A DNA stretch of 64,000 nt from Typha latifolia (lineage: Eukaryota > Streptophyta > Magnoliopsida > Poales > Typhaceae): the NCBI GenBank assembly GCA_019914945.1, contig CM034100.1, forward strand, positions 9,745,096 to 9,809,095, in the 5' to 3' direction. Under the pieces are notes generated by a model, which was given only the letters and a program-made list of their open reading frames with translations, did not search any database and was not told where the DNA came from. Below are positions 33,976 to 46,680 of this stretch, in pieces. The position numbers and the translations under genes are program-made. Numbering within the stretch: the stretch's first letter is position 1; each line of letters opens with the position of its first letter.

Positions 33976-35387
33976 CCGAAACGTGAGCTATATTTGTGAG
34001 AAGTCGAAGGTCACTTGACCAACGCTTTGGAGCCATTGGGTACCTAAGACCACATTCGCTCCTCGAAGAGTCAATGAATACAAATCCACAATGAAGTTGT
34101 GGCCCTTCACCCAGATGGGGACGCTCCTACATATGTCGTCTGCCCGGTGTTTGGTGTCATCATCGATAGTCACCTCAAAGCCAATGGTGGGTTCCACTTC
34201 AAGTCCAATTCTCCATACGAGCCGCTCATCTAAGAAATTGTGCATGCTTCTTGTGTCGATGAGGAGGCGCACACACTATTTCTTGACTGGTTCGTCCACT
34301 CGTAGGGTCTTCGGGGCGCTTATGCCAAAATAAGCATGCATGGATATCTCAGCTCGTACCTCTTCCTCTAGCTCCCCATATGTCTCCTCCCAAATCTCCT
34401 TAGTCACCAAGCCATCACCAACAATTTCCTTTGTGTCATCCTCATGCCTATCAATCAACATAACATTGCCCGTCACCTTGGCACAACGATGGCCCAGAGT
34501 GAACCTCTCGTCACATCTGAAACATGACCCCTTGGCTCGTCGCTCTTCCACCTGTGCAAGTGTAAGAGTGGCATTGTAGTCCTCAAAGCCTGCAGTTCCA
34601 AAGCGCCTAGATAGGGCCCCTATGCCTATCCATCAAACACTTGGTGTGTGCTCACGGATTGATACCAATGTAATGCTATGCCTTCCAAATGGAGGCTTGC
34701 CAACAACACCTTGGCATCTTACGGTGTTCCTTAATACATAAAAAAATTATTCAGCACGAAAAATCCAATCCAAAGGATTACATCCTTAGAACTTAGGGAA
34801 CCCGAGCCTCGCTGTTCTTCTGTGCATAGGATTATCATGCCCCACATCATACACATGTTCAGGTCCAATGGTAGGACCATGTAGAATTGGTACATCATTT
34901 TCTCGGCACCTTCTGATCATCTCTCTCATGGTGCCATCCAGGATAATCCCAATTACTCGCATCCACCTTGGCGCGGTTGGGATTTATATCTCGACGCGCC
35001 CACTCCGCACCCCTTGGTAGATCATAGGGGCCTTGGTAAGGTCCTCTAGGACCATTGGGTGGTGGCAGCAAGTGTTCATTTTGGGCAAGGGTTGCCCTAG
35101 CTCCTGGTTGAGGCAACACCATCGCAGTTGGCTGCGAGGTTCTACAACTCTTCCGTCATGCCTCTCATCTCCTCCTGCTGTGTCCATTGTAGATCCTTCA
35201 TTTGTTGGAAGAGGGAGACCAAGGTTGGATCCATATTAGGCGCTGAACTAGTCGAGGTCGTGCTCGTGCTCGCATTCGGTCTACCCGTCAGCGTTGAGAG
35301 CGTATTAGGTTCGGTCTCCATGGGTACCTCCATGCGGTGTGTCGATTGGCCATTGCTCTTGTGGTGGTCATGAGTCCGAGAACCGGT
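33976..35387 (-). pseudogene. Element D gag and protease
   Basis: Gag begins after the primer site; a Ser/Thr-rich stretch and MKDLQWTQQEEMRGM lie near 35142-35230. The CCHC knuckle CFRCDERFTLGHRC is at about 34480-34521 in an open 91-residue stretch. The protease is open over 94 residues at 33988-34272, but its active site reads LLIDTRSMHNF, with Arg where the family has Gly (D-T-G), and a stop separates it from the knuckle. It ends QVTFDFSQI at the A1 junction. Confidence 0.75.
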
Positions 35388-35400
35388 GGCTCTGATACCA
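35388..35400 (-). promoter_or_regulatory. Element D primer-binding site
   Basis: The plus strand GGCTCTGATACCA is the complement of TGGTATCAGAGCC, next to the LTR edge. Confidence 0.85.
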
Positions 35401-35401
35401 T

Positions 35402-35943
35402 TGATGTGATCTTGACGTTGATGGAAAATATTTGGGTATAAGGGAGAGTAGAAGAAGAGGAAGAAGGGGGCCTTTCCTATGGGCCTAGGGGGATAGACCA
35501 GACGAAGAGATTAGAGATGCCGTAGCTGTGGTGGGAGAGAACGAGAGAGAAGGAGAGGAGAAGATTTCGGGGAAAGAACTCAATTCATTTAATAATGATC
35601 TTAAGGTTGCCTTCCACATATTTAGAGGCTAGCCTAACAAACAAAACAATCAAAAGAAAGCCCTAGAAAGAGTGTAGATTTGTCGATCGCATTCGAATCC
35701 AGTCAAGCATGTTCAAACATGCTAAATGCGTTCACTATGTTTGCGAACGTATGTAGGCATTTGATCGGGGGCGTTCGAACGCGGTAAAGACGTCCGCTGT
35801 ATTTGCAAACATATGTAGGCGCTCGAACGTGGACGTTCGAATGTGATTCTTGTGTTCAAACGTGACCATCAGAAAAATTTTATTTCAGAAAGAAACAAAA
35901 GAAACTTAACGCAATAAAATTAGGTCCAATCCTAGTCATATCA
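35402..35943 (-). repeat. Element D 5' LTR
   Basis: 542 bp with inverted ends TGATATGA/TCACATCA. Palindromes 35690-35870. The plus-strand LTR fragment at 25654 is the same family. Confidence 0.8.
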
Positions 35944-36645
35944 AGACGCGAGGCCTTCTGCAGTCATTGGAGTTTCTAAGGAAAGATCGATTCTTTGTGC
36001 TTCACACCTTGGGGTTTCAATATTTGCGCCTTCCTCCGTTACATTTAGATCTTTTGTTTTCCTTCTAACAGTCATTGCTCGAGTCATCATCATCAATGGT
36101 ATGTCCAAGGTCAGCCTCGGTCTGATACAACTGTTTCTATCTGGCTTAATGAAGTTGCAAATTAAACTCGAGATCAGTCTCGATTCCAAACTTGGGTAGA
36201 ACTTTTGAGGAGAATTGTGGATGATCTAGTCATCCAATAGATCTAAAACTTTTGAGGAGAACTATGGATGATCTAGTCATCCAATAGATCTAAACATTGA
36301 CAGGTTATTACTCTTGAAGTAGTGGATCCAACGCAACCAAAATCACGTTGATCAGATTTGTAGATAAGAAGTTATAAGGGAAATATTGACCGTTGGTCAA
36401 GTGGTGGCGTAATGGACGTGATTAATGGAAGAGGAAATAATGGTTAGGTATTGGGGGAGACAATGGCAGTGATGGTCGGGTAGAGATTTAAGCTAGACGA
36501 AGGGGTAGAGGGTGGACCGATCCTTGAGAGGTAAAGTGGCCTGGTTAGATTGGAGGAAGGATATAGAAGTATGGGGAGAAAAACTTCAATAATTCATCAA
36601 TAATGTTCAATTAGGTTGCCTTCCACATATTTTGAGGCTAACCTA
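35944..36645 (-). repeat. H, fragment of another gypsy element (gag start plus LTR)
   Basis: The minus strand carries a gag start MMMTRAMTVRRKTKD at about 36030-36100, like the MTTTRAM start of E and G, then a primer-site-like GTCTGATACAA near 36119. From about 36130 to 36645 it is LTR-like sequence with a GTTGCCTTCCACATATTTTG promoter-region match. G's 3' LTR is inserted at 36646. Confidence 0.55.
36201..36294. repeat. Two-unit tandem repeat, 47 bp
   Basis: Units 36201-36247 and 36248-36294 start ACTTTTGAGGAGAA and differ at about two positions. Confidence 0.9.
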
Positions 36646-37568
36646 TGATACGATATCCCCTTTAGTCCAAGGCTTGATCTATCCCGATTTTCAGATCTGG
36701 ATAGGATCTGAAATGGAAATTTGAAAATAGATCTTGAAAGATACCGCTGTTGGATCGACGTGAGATTTTGCTATGTTGTAGCCCCAAAAAAGAGATTTCT
36801 AACAAATCAAGTTTCAGGCGAATCGAACGGTGGGATCTCGAGATATCCTCCGATTAGTAGAGAAACATCAGGGAGTCCGTCTTTGTATCCATGGATAGAG
36901 GCACGAGATTCTTGATGATGGTGGAGGATGGTGGACCGGCGATAATGGGGTGGCACCGGTGAGTAAGTGGAGGTAGAAGGGTTATGGATGATGAAAGGGT
37001 TAGGGCAACGTGATAGATAGATTGGAAGAAGGGGGAGAAGTGGGCCGCCTAAGGGACTAGGGTAATTGGCCGGTCGAGGGAGGCTAGAGCCGCGTTCGCT
37101 GGGAAAGGAGAGAACGAGAGAGAAGAAGATAAAGGTAATACGTTTAGTTAGGATCTTAGCTAGGGCAAAACTCAATTCATTCAATAATGATTTCATGGTT
37201 GCCATCCACACCTTTAGAGGCTAACCAAATAATTAAAAAATGGCAATTATTCACCCTAAAATAGTAGATTTTTGCCGATAGCGTTCGAACACACCTGACG
37301 CACATTTTGCATTCTCTGTATATGCGAACGCGATGCAGGCATTCGCAGGCCCATTTGAACGCGGCATTAGAACACAGATTTCGCATGCTTTGGATGTGCG
37401 AACCTGATGTAGGCATTCACAAGTGCGTTCAAACGCACTCCACCTGCGTTCCAACGCAAAATACAGAAACTTATTTTTTTTAAGAATTACAGACTTAAAC
37501 AAGAAACAAAGACATCCCTAAAGTATATCCATGCTCGAGACGACATCGGTGAAGTCTGAATTGTATCA
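36646..37568 (-). repeat. G 3' LTR
   Basis: 923 bp; plus-strand ends TGATACGATATC and TTGTATCA. Palindromes 37270-37460. It carries a 28-bp piece at about 37136-37163 that is absent from the E LTRs. Confidence 0.8.
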
Positions 37569-37589
37569 ATCCACCAAGCTTCTGCAACT

Positions 37590-39708
37590 TTGTCCTCAAG
37601 GTTGGAAATTAGGGAAGCAATCTTTGAACTCCGACTCAAGCTCCTCCATGATTTGATCCTCTACACTGGTTCCTCACATATCTGAAAATAGAGGAAGGGT
37701 TGGTGCTGAAAAGGAGGCAAGCTCACTTGTGTCCGGTTGGCACGAAAGGGCATCGGCCGCTCGATTCTCGATCCCCTCTTTATAGACTAGTTCGTAGTCA
37801 TACCCAAGGAGTTTCGTGACCCACCATTGCTGTGCTGGGGTGTGCACACATTGCTCCATGAAGTAGGGTAAGCTACGCTGGTCCGTGTGGATAGTAAACT
37901 ATTGGCCAATCAAGCAGGGTCGCCATTTGGTGATGGCGTGTAGAATTGCTAGCATTTCACGCTTATAGGTGGATAGTTGTAGCGACCGATTTGATAATGC
38001 CTTGCTCATATATGCCACGGGTCTACCCTCTTGCATCAAAATAGCTCCAATGCCCTCACCCGAAGCGTCGCATTCCACCACAAAGGTCTTGCTGAAATCC
38101 GGTAATACTAGAACCGATGCGGTAGACATGCTTCGAAGGCCTCCGTCGCCTTGCCTATCCATTGAAACCCTCCTTTTCTGAGTAAGGAGGTCAGTGGGGC
38201 AGCAATCTTGCCGTAGTTGGCAATGAATCACCGGTAGTACCCCGTCAACCCAAGGAATCCCCTCAATTCCCGCTGATTAGTGGGAATCGGCTAGTCCACC
38301 ATATTCTTGATCTTGCTTGGATCGACTTCCAGTCCTCTTGTTGAGATTATATGTCCCAAGTACTCCACTTGTGGCTCTCCCCAAAGGCACTTGCTCATCT
38401 TAACTTTTAACTAGTTTTGTCGCAAGATATTCAACACCTCACGCACATGTCGCAAGTGCTCGCTCCAATTCCTGCTATACACTAGAATATTGTCAAAGAA
38501 GACGAGCACGTACCGATACAAGAGTGGGCGAAAAAGGTCATTCATCAGCCCTTGGAAGATGGCCAGTGCATTGGTGAGCCCAAACGGCATGACTCGGAAC
38601 TCATAGTGGCCATCGTGAGTTTGGAATGCCATTTTGTGCACATCTTTCTAGTCGACGCAGATTTGATGGTACCCCGCTCATAAGTCAAGTTTGCTGAAGT
38701 AAGCCGACCGTGTAAGTTCATCCAGCAACTCCTCGATCACTGGTATGGGGTATCGGTCTTTGACGGTGATCACATTTAAGCCTCGGTAGTCGATGCAAAA
38801 TTGCCAGCTCCCCGTCTTTCTTCGAACTAGCAGCACCAGCGATGAGTAGGCACTTCTACTCGGTTGAATAATCCCTTGCTTGAGCATTTCCACCACCAAT
38901 TTGCTGATCTCCTCCCTCTAGACATGCGGGTATCGATATGGCCAAACATTTGCTGGTTCAGCCCCTGGAATGATCTGAATGCGATGGTCGTGCCGACGGG
39001 TCGGCGATAGTCCTTGGGGTTCCTCGAAGAGATCCTTGAATTCCTGCAGCAATTCTTGCATGTCAACGGGTATTTCTCTCGATGGTGGATGTTTTGGTTC
39101 AGCAGCAACCATTTGTAAGAGTAGAGCTCGATCACCTGGAAGTCCCAATAGTGGTTGCAACGTCGGCCCTTGCCATGGTTGGTTCCCATCCAGCAGCACT
39201 CTTCGACCATTCCTCCGAAATGTAACTGTGAGGTTTGAAAAATGAAATGTTAGAGGCCCCAAGCTTTGAAGCTATTGGATCCCCAAGACAATGTCCGCAC
39301 CTCGCAAGGCCAACGGATAAAGATCTAATGTGAAAGTTTGGCCTTGCACCTTCAAGTCTACACCTCCACAAATAAAATCTGCCCGCAATGTGGTGCCATC
39401 TCCAATCGTCACATCGAACCCTTCCGTGGGTTCCGACTCGAGCCCAATCTTCCTAAGGAGCCTCTTGTCAATGAAGTTGTGGGTGGACCCGGTGTCGATC
39501 AGGATTCTCACTGTAGTTTTCTTGACTACACCGTTCACTTGTATAGTCTTAGGCGGGCTGTCCCTGGATAGGTGTGGAGGGAGATTTTGGCTATCAGGTC
39601 TTCAACGGGTTGCTCCTCAGCTACACCTCCTTGCTGTCCAGCCACACCTTCATCTTTAGCTGCAATCTCATCCTCTACCTCCTCCAATCCGTTGATTAGC
39701 ATCACCGA
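37590..39708 (-). pseudogene. G protease, reverse transcriptase and RNase H
   Basis: Protease open at 39272-39538 with intact ILIDTGSTHNFID. RT 38400-38990: CIDYRGLNVITVKDRYPIPV, then FSKLDL, a stop, and [17 protein letters not shown]. The catalytic box reads FFDNILVYS, Asn replacing the second Asp of F-D-D, which should inactivate the enzyme. RNase H 37674-38231 ([29 protein letters not shown]). After ASFSAPTLPLFSDM the text jumps to FKDCFPNFQP at the element's 3' end, so the whole integrase and most of the chromodomain are missing. Confidence 0.85.
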
Positions 39709-40634
39709 TGATATGATTCGGACTTCACCGATGTCGTCTCGAGTATTGATTCACTTTAGGAGTGTCTTTGTTTCTTTTTTTAATGTTTAATTTCCAAGAA
39801 AATAAGTTTTCTATAAGTCGCGTTCGAACATTGGTGGAGTGAGTTCGAACGCGATTATGAACGCGGTTGTGAACGGGTTGTGAGAGTGTGCATTTTGTGA
39901 ACGCCTGCATCGCGTTCGCAAATCCAGAGAAGGGAAATAGGTGCGTTCGAACGCCTGCATCGCATTCGCAAATCTAGAGAAGAGCAAACTCAGTGCGTTC
40001 GAACGTGATCGGGCACGTTCGTACGCGGTCGGCGAAATTGTATTGTTTAGAGTTAATTTTGAGTTGTTGGTTAGCCTCTAAAAGGATGTGGATGGCAACC
40101 AGAGGTCATTATTGTTTATTGAAGAATTGAGTTTTGCCTTGCCTCCTTCGTCTTCTTTGCTCTCGTTCTCTCAATCCCTGGCGACGTCGCTTCTAACCTC
40201 CCTTGACCGGCCAATCACCCTAGACTCTTAGGGATGGTCCTCTACTTCCCCTTCTTCCAATCTATCCAACACTTGCCCTAACCCTTCCATCAACCATAAC
40301 CTTTCCATCACCACTTTTCACCGGTGCCACTCCACAAATGCCGGTCCACCTCCAACCACCATCATCCTAGGATCTTGTGCCTCCATCCAGGGATCCTAAA
40401 CAGACCACCATGATGTTTGTCCACTAATCGGATGATATCTCGAGATTCTCATATCCGATATGCCTAAAAATTAATTTGCTGGAAAGCTCTTTTCTGGGGC
40501 TACAACATATCCAAATTTCATATTGATCCGACGGAGGCATCTTTCGGGATCTTATTTCAAAATTATGTGCCACATTTAATCCAAATCAGAGAATTGGAAG
40601 AGATTGAACCTTAGCCTAAGGGGAGATCATATCA
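39709..40634 (+). repeat. E2 5' LTR
   Basis: 926 bp, TGATATGATTCGG to GATCATATCA. Palindromes 39820-40030; promoter core TTAGCCTCTAAAAGG near 40071. Confidence 0.85.
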
Positions 40635-40637
40635 AGC

Positions 40638-40650
40638 TGGTATCAGAGCC
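40638..40650 (+). promoter_or_regulatory. E2 primer-binding site
   Basis: TGGTATCAGAGCC, three bases after the LTR. Confidence 0.9.
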
Positions 40651-40677
40651 ACCGTTCCTCGAACAAGCGCTTCCTAT

Positions 40678-41060
40678 GACGACCGTCAGAGCAATGGCTG
40701 CACAGTGAGATGATGAAGAAGAGATTCTCCTAATAGAGGAGGGAGAAACGGTTGCGGGGACTTCCACCCGCGGAACCACTTGATCTAATCGGAATACGGA
40801 AGAACCCAGTGTTCAAGCCGTGTTGGGGTCTCTTTCCGAACTAATATCTATCAACAGGCAGATGATGATGGAGATGATTCGGGAAATATGGGCGTGGTCG
40901 AAACCTTCTTCAACAAGCATTGCAATCACAAGGCAGCATGGGGAGCCCTCCGCAGCATACCCAACATTCTCCACGGCCTTCCCGTCCCCCACAAAAATAG
41001 GGGAGAGTTTGGCTATACAGCAAGATCGAGCTTCTACACCCCGACAAGGTTGCGGAGGCG
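40678..41060 (+). pseudogene. E2 gag stub
   Basis: Starts MTTVRAMAAQ, then a stop, then DDEEEILLIEEGE. It matches the gag N termini of E1 and G, including a methionine-rich QMMMEMIREI helix. It runs without further gag or pol into the purine-rich GGAGGCGTGGTGGA before the 3' LTR. Confidence 0.75.
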
Positions 41061-41068
41061 TGGTGGAT

Positions 41069-42033
41069 TGATATGATTCGGACTTCACCGATGTCGTCTC
41101 GAGCATGGATTCACTTTAGGAGTATCTTTGTTTCTTAGTTTATTATTTAATTTCCAAGAAAATAAGTTTTCTGTACGTTGCGTTCGAACGCGGGTGGAGT
41201 GAGTTCGAACGCGGTTATGAACGCGGTTGTGAACGGGATGTGAGAGTGTGTATTGTGCATTCGAATGCCCCGTTCGAACGCACTGTGAATGCCTGCATCG
41301 CGTTCGCAAATCCAGAGAAGGGAAACAGGCATGTTCGATCGCGCGTTCGAATGCCTGCATCGCCTTTCTAAAATTCAGAGAAGAGCGAACGCGGTACATT
41401 CGAATGCGATCGGGCGCGTTCGAATGCGGTCGGCAAAATTGTATTGTTTAGGGTTAATTTTGAGTTGTTGGTTAGCCTCTAAAAGGATGTGGATGCCAAC
41501 CAGAGGTCATTATTAATTATTGAAGAATTGAGTTTTGCCTTGCCTCCTTCGTCTTCTTCACTCTCATTCTCTCAATCCCCGGTGACGCCGCTTCTAACCT
41601 CCCTCGACCGGCCAATCACCCTGGACTCTTAGGGGCGGTCCTTTCGTTCCCCTTCTTCCAATCTATCCAACACTTGCCCTAACCCTTCCATCAACCATAA
41701 CCTTTCCATCACCACTTTTCACCGGTGCCACCCCACAAACGCCGATCCACCTCCATCCACCATCATCCTAGGATCTCATGCCTCCATCCACGGATCCTAA
41801 ATAGACCACCCTGATGTTCATCCACTAATTAGAAGATATCTCGAGATCCCCACATCCGATTCGCCTGAAATTTGATTGGTTGGAAATATTTTCTGGGGCT
41901 ACAACATATCCAAATTTCATGTCGATCCGACGGCGGCATCTTTTGGGATCTTATTTCAACATTCTATGCCAGATCTAATCCAGATCAAAGAATTTGAAGA
42001 GATCAAACCTTAGCCTAAGGGGAGATCGTATCA
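41069..42033 (+). repeat. E2 3' LTR
   Basis: 965 bp, TGATATGATTCGG to GATCGTATCA. The 39-bp length difference from the 5' LTR lies in the palindrome block (41175-41440). Confidence 0.85.
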
Positions 42034-43102
42034 ACTAATCCTATCAGTTTAGTGCAGCGATGTCCGGGTACAACTTCTCATCACAATGAAAGAATAGGCC
42101 TTTGGCTCTTCCTTCGTCCACTTGATCAGGAGTGAGTGCGCGTCCCGGACCTTTAGGTGCGTACTACACATCTTGGGAGTGCTTTAGCGGTTTTTGGTAT
42201 GCCGGTAACATTTCCTACCACTATGGTTGGTTGAGCTTGATTGCGGCTTCCTTGGCTCGTCTAGTTCTATTTTAGGTGTAACTTCATGGCTCGATGTTTG
42301 TCTTCCATGAGCACCGCATCTTCAAAAGCCTCCTTTAAGGTTCTAGGCCTTAAAGCTCTCACGTTGGCTTGTATGTCTCCCCGCAGCACAGAGATGAATG
42401 TGCTGCGAAGTTGCTGATCTGTCCACGGTGGTTGGCATTGGCTACTTATCCTCTCAAATTCTTCTTGGTATACCCCAACTGTGGTTCTTTGCACCGTCTT
42501 TAAGAGGAGAGCATCGAAGTCTTCATACCCCGATGCTCCAAAATGCCGCATAATATCAGTGTAAAAGTTGGCCCAAATTTCAATATCCTCATGGGCATTG
42601 GCTGCTCGATACCAATGGAGCGCCGCATCTTCAAGGTGGAAGCTCGCAAGCGTCACCTTATATTCTTCTGCTGTACCCTAGTATGCGAAGAATTGCTCCG
42701 CCCTATACAACCAATCAATCGGATCGCCACCTTTGAACTTGGGGAATTCGAGATGCACGATTTGCCCACGGTTACCGTTGTCTCGATCCGAATCATACCC
42801 AAGTCCTTGTCTAACTGGAGGAGGATGTATCATGAATGGTTGATGATCCCTCCTTCAATTTTGATTAACTCGACGCGATTCTGGTTCGTATTGCCCTGCC
42901 CACGGATCTAGGTTTCGAAGGCGATCTCCATAGTGGTTCGCTCGTCGGATGGGCTCACTTGCAACTGGGCCTGGAGGAACCATCCTTCCTTGTCTCTACC
43001 CATAGGGTGGTGGCAGCAAAGGCTCTTGTGGTTGCAAGTTCTAAACCGATGGCGGCGGGTTCGTGGGGGTAGACTCGCGTCGTGGGGTCGATGGTGCATT
43101 CC

Positions 43103-43199
43103 CATTTGTCATAGCTTCCCTTGTTGCCCGTAATTCCTCCATCAGGTTGTTGATGGCTATTTGTTCGGAGAGAGACCCAAACATGGCTTAAATGCTAGG
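43103..43199. repeat. 97-bp direct repeat flanking plastid DNA, left copy
   Basis: CATTTGTCATAGC to ATGCTAGG, gag sequence of element G. It differs from 43688-43784 at a single position. Confidence 0.9.
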
Positions 43200-43221
43200 C
43201 TCTTCTGTATTCCGACTTGAT

Positions 43222-43784
<563 letters not shown>

Positions 43785-43893
43785 ACTTACAACTGTTTTC
43801 CCCTCCTCTATTGGGAGAATCTCTTCTTCCTCATCTTGCCGTGCAACCATGGCTCTGGTTGTCGTCATGGGAAGCATGTGTTCGAGGATCGGT

Positions 43894-43906
43894 GGCTCTG
43901 ATACCA
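43894..43906 (-). promoter_or_regulatory. G primer-binding site
   Basis: The plus strand GGCTCTGATACCA, three bases from the LTR edge. Confidence 0.85.
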
Positions 43907-43909
43907 GCT

Positions 43910-44400
43910 TGATACGATCTCCCTTTTAGGCCAACGTTTGATCTATCCCGATTTTCAGATTTGGACAAGATCTGAAATGGAAATTTGGAAATAGATCCCA
44001 AAAGATGCCTCCATCGGCTCGATGTGAGATTTTTACATGCTGTAGCCCCAGAAAAAATCTTTCCAACAAATTAAGTTTTAGCGAATCTGACTGTGGGATC
44101 TCGAGATATCGTCCGATCAGTAGACAAACATCAGGGAGTTCATTTTTGGATCTGTGGATGGAGGCACGAGATCCTTGATGATGGTGGAGGATGGTGGACC
44201 GACGATAATAGGGTGGCACTGGTGAGTAAGTGGAGGTGGAAGAGTTATGAATGATGCAAGGGTTAGAGCAAAGTGATAGATAGATTAGAAGAAGGGGGAG
44301 GAGTGGGTCGCCCCTAAGTGACTAGGGTGATTGGCCAGTCGAGGGAGGCTAGAAGCGGCGTCGCCAAGGAAGGAGAGAATGAGAGAGAAGAAGATGAAGG
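43910..44400 (-). repeat. G 5' LTR, truncated
   Basis: Starts TGATACGATCTCCC and matches G and E LTRs up to the GAAGATGAAGG region. At about 44401 it passes into a plus-strand A-family LTR. Confidence 0.75.
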
Positions 44401-44982
44401 TGATAAGTTTAGTTAGGATCTTTTCTTAATACATTAGTTATTTATTTTCATTAAAATAAAATTCCTATAAGTCGCGTTCGAATGCCTTTGCGAATGCCTG
44501 TATTAGATTCATAAATATAGAGAACACATATTGTGCGTCGAACGTGGTCGGGCGAGTTCGAACGCCAGCGTTCGAATGCCTACATCGCAATCACGCATAC
44601 ATAGACCGTCTTTTGGTGCGTTCGAACGCGATCGGGCGCATTCGAACGTAATCGATTGGAATCCTCTAGAATTAGGCTTTCATATTATTTTAGGACTTGT
44701 TGGCTAGCCTCTATAAATATGTGGATAGCAGCCAGCTTTATTATGCTATTGGATTATTGATTTCTTGCCTCCTATCTTCTCTCTAAACTTCTCCCTCCTC
44801 CCTCTTCACCATCCTTCGACCTCTACAGTTGGTAAAGTTTCCCCTAACTTCTAATCTCCCTCGACTGTCGAGCTACCCCTATTTTTTGGGATCTCGACCA
44901 CTTCGTTCCCTTCGTCTACTTCCCTTAGTCACATCCACCATCCAGCTTCACCTCCATATCCATCCATAACCCTAACATCCAC
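44401..44982 (+). repeat. A-family LTR (A2), 3' end lost
   Basis: TGATAAGTTTAGTTAGGATC matches the A LTR start. Palindromes 44470-44660; TATA-like CTATAAATATG near 44710. The copia element C1 begins at 44983, and the rest of this LTR is absent. Confidence 0.75.
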
Positions 44983-45114
44983 TATTAGGTTTCTAATTGT
45001 TGGCAATTGTATATAAAATATTCTAAGTGTATTTTTACATGTATATGAGCTTTAGACAAGTCTAGAATATCTCTGGTTTGAAGAATTGCAAGATTATTGG
45101 AGAAAAGCTATTGA

Positions 45115-45315
45115 GTTCACACCGCGTTCACAAACGCGTTCGAACGCAGGTACTTGCGTTCACACAGACCGAGAGCTGCGTTCACAAACGCGTTCGAATG
45201 CGGGTACTTGCATTCACATAGACCGAGAGCTGCGTTCACAAATGCGTTCGAACGTGAGTACTATGTTCACACAGACCGAGAGCTGCGTTCACAAACGCAT
45301 TCGAACGCAACCTGA
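45115..45315 (+). repeat. Tandem repeat (about 53 bp) in copia LTR
   Basis: About three and a half units built on GCGTTCACAAACGCGTTCG and ACAGACCGAGAGCTG. C2 and C3 carry more units. Confidence 0.85.
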
Positions 45316-45999
45316 AGAATTCAAGTTGTCGTGTTTAAACACACTCGAGCTTGTTCGAACACACGTAAGATCAAGTCATGCCGTTCGAACGCACCCGGGC
45401 CGCGTTCGAACGCACCAACGAAGTTTGAAAATATTGGATTCTCATGAGTTCGGATAAGACTTTGATTTGGCTCTATCTTGGAGATCATATATAAGGATTG
45501 TGATGCCCTATCTCTAGGGTGGTTGAAAAAGTATTATTGAAGGAGACTTCTTGAGGCTACATCGGTTCTTCAACTAACAAGGTTCCACTCATCTACAAAA
45601 CTTAATCTTTCGTCCTAAGGGCTATCTAGACGAAAGATCAATCTTGAGCGCTACTGAGGTTGGACTTCAATCACGAGAAGTATTGAATCGTGGGTTCTAG
45701 CGAGCAAGACTAAGAGGAACAAAGTCGCTTGGATCGATGGGTTGTTTTGTGAGTCAGTCTTGTAACAGCTACTATTCTACTGATTGGTTTTAATTCGAGT
45801 TTGGATCCATGGTTTTTTCCCGTTTGTGTTTTTCCACGTTAAAATCTTGGCGTTCATCTCTGGTTTCGTTCTTAATATTTCTACGGACTTTTACTTAAAA
45901 GAATGAGTGATATCATTGCCTAGTATTTAGATACATACTTGCGATGACTCAAGATGAATCGATGATGATTCTAAAAAAGACGAAAAAAACATGTAGCTT

Positions 46000-46680
46000 T
46001 TGCCTCTTCTCTACTTAATATTAGTTCTGTTGTTGATACTGATAGTACAGATGATTAGGATATGTTACCAGCTAAGGAAGATAAATCTAAAATTCAAAAG
46101 GCATATAATGACCTGTACCTAGAGTTGTTTATACTCAAGAAAAGCAATCTTAGACTACTTCAACGACTCAAGGTAAACGAACCAGAAAGAATTCAATTTG
46201 AGGAGAAGTACAAATTCGAACTTGAACGTGCCAAAGACCTTTCTAAACAAGTTGACAATGCAAAAAATAAAATAAAGGCTGATGAAATTGAACTAGAGCG
46301 ACTGAATAAGGAAGTGACATTTCTAAAAGGGAAGAACAAACTTGACAAGATTCTAAAGGCTCAAATCTCTAGAAAAGACAAGTATGGTGTTGGATACACT
46401 AGTAATTCAAATAATAATAAATCTGTCTTCGTTTCTGCAGGTATACAAAAGGAAGAATATCTGAAATCATCAACCGCATTTATAAAGCAATCCTAGATGA
46501 ATGCTTCTAAACTGAAGTTAAATCTACAAACTGGTGAATCTTCAACGGCACCAAAGGTAAACTTTAGTCACACTCCTCGACAAAAGGTGAGTAGAAAAGA
46601 GTTTGTTCCGACATGCTATCATTGCAACATTCTAGGGCATATTCGACCTCATTGCAAATTTTTGCGAAAATCTAGAAGTG
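46000..46680 (+). pseudogene. Copia gag C-terminal part with zinc knuckle
   Basis: A 144-residue open stretch (46062-46496) with a Lys/Glu/Leu-rich coiled coil (RIQFEEKYKFELERAKDL), then after one stop a 46497-46680 frame with knuckle CYHCNILGHIRPHC (C-X2-C-X4-H-X4-C). This packages RNA in intact copia elements. It ends at the gypsy junction a few residues after the knuckle. Confidence 0.8.

Larger units (their letters stand above)
26640..35943 (-). mobile_element. Gypsy element D, split by A1
   Basis: Read leftward: 5' LTR (35943-35402), primer site, gag, CCHC knuckle and protease to 33975. After the A1 insertion (33969-26772) a short continuation (DEQVVQHEEVQ...) lies at 26771-26640. RT and integrase are not found further left, so the 3' half is lost. 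A1 is flanked by GTCTG (26767-26771) and GTCTC (33970-33974). Confidence 0.65.
39709..42033 (+). mobile_element. E2, gypsy deletion derivative (two LTRs, 434-bp interior)
   Basis: 5' LTR 39709-40634, primer site 40638-40650, a gag stub, a purine tract, 3' LTR 41069-42033. Flanks ACCGA (39704-39708) and ACTAA (42034-42038) fit one 5-bp TSD with two transition changes, and host G gag reads through once it is removed. It is a small non-autonomous element that could move only with enzymes from elsewhere. Confidence 0.85.
44983..46680 (+). mobile_element. C1, truncated copia element (LTR and gag)
   Basis: LTR 44983-45941 (TATTAGGTTTC..., last about 20 bp missing), followed directly by gag without primer site. 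Pol is absent: the sequence switches to gypsy gag at about 46681. Confidence 0.8.

Noticed and set aside
34984..35373. Plus-strand frames over element D gag
   Set aside because: Antisense shadows of the minus-strand gag.
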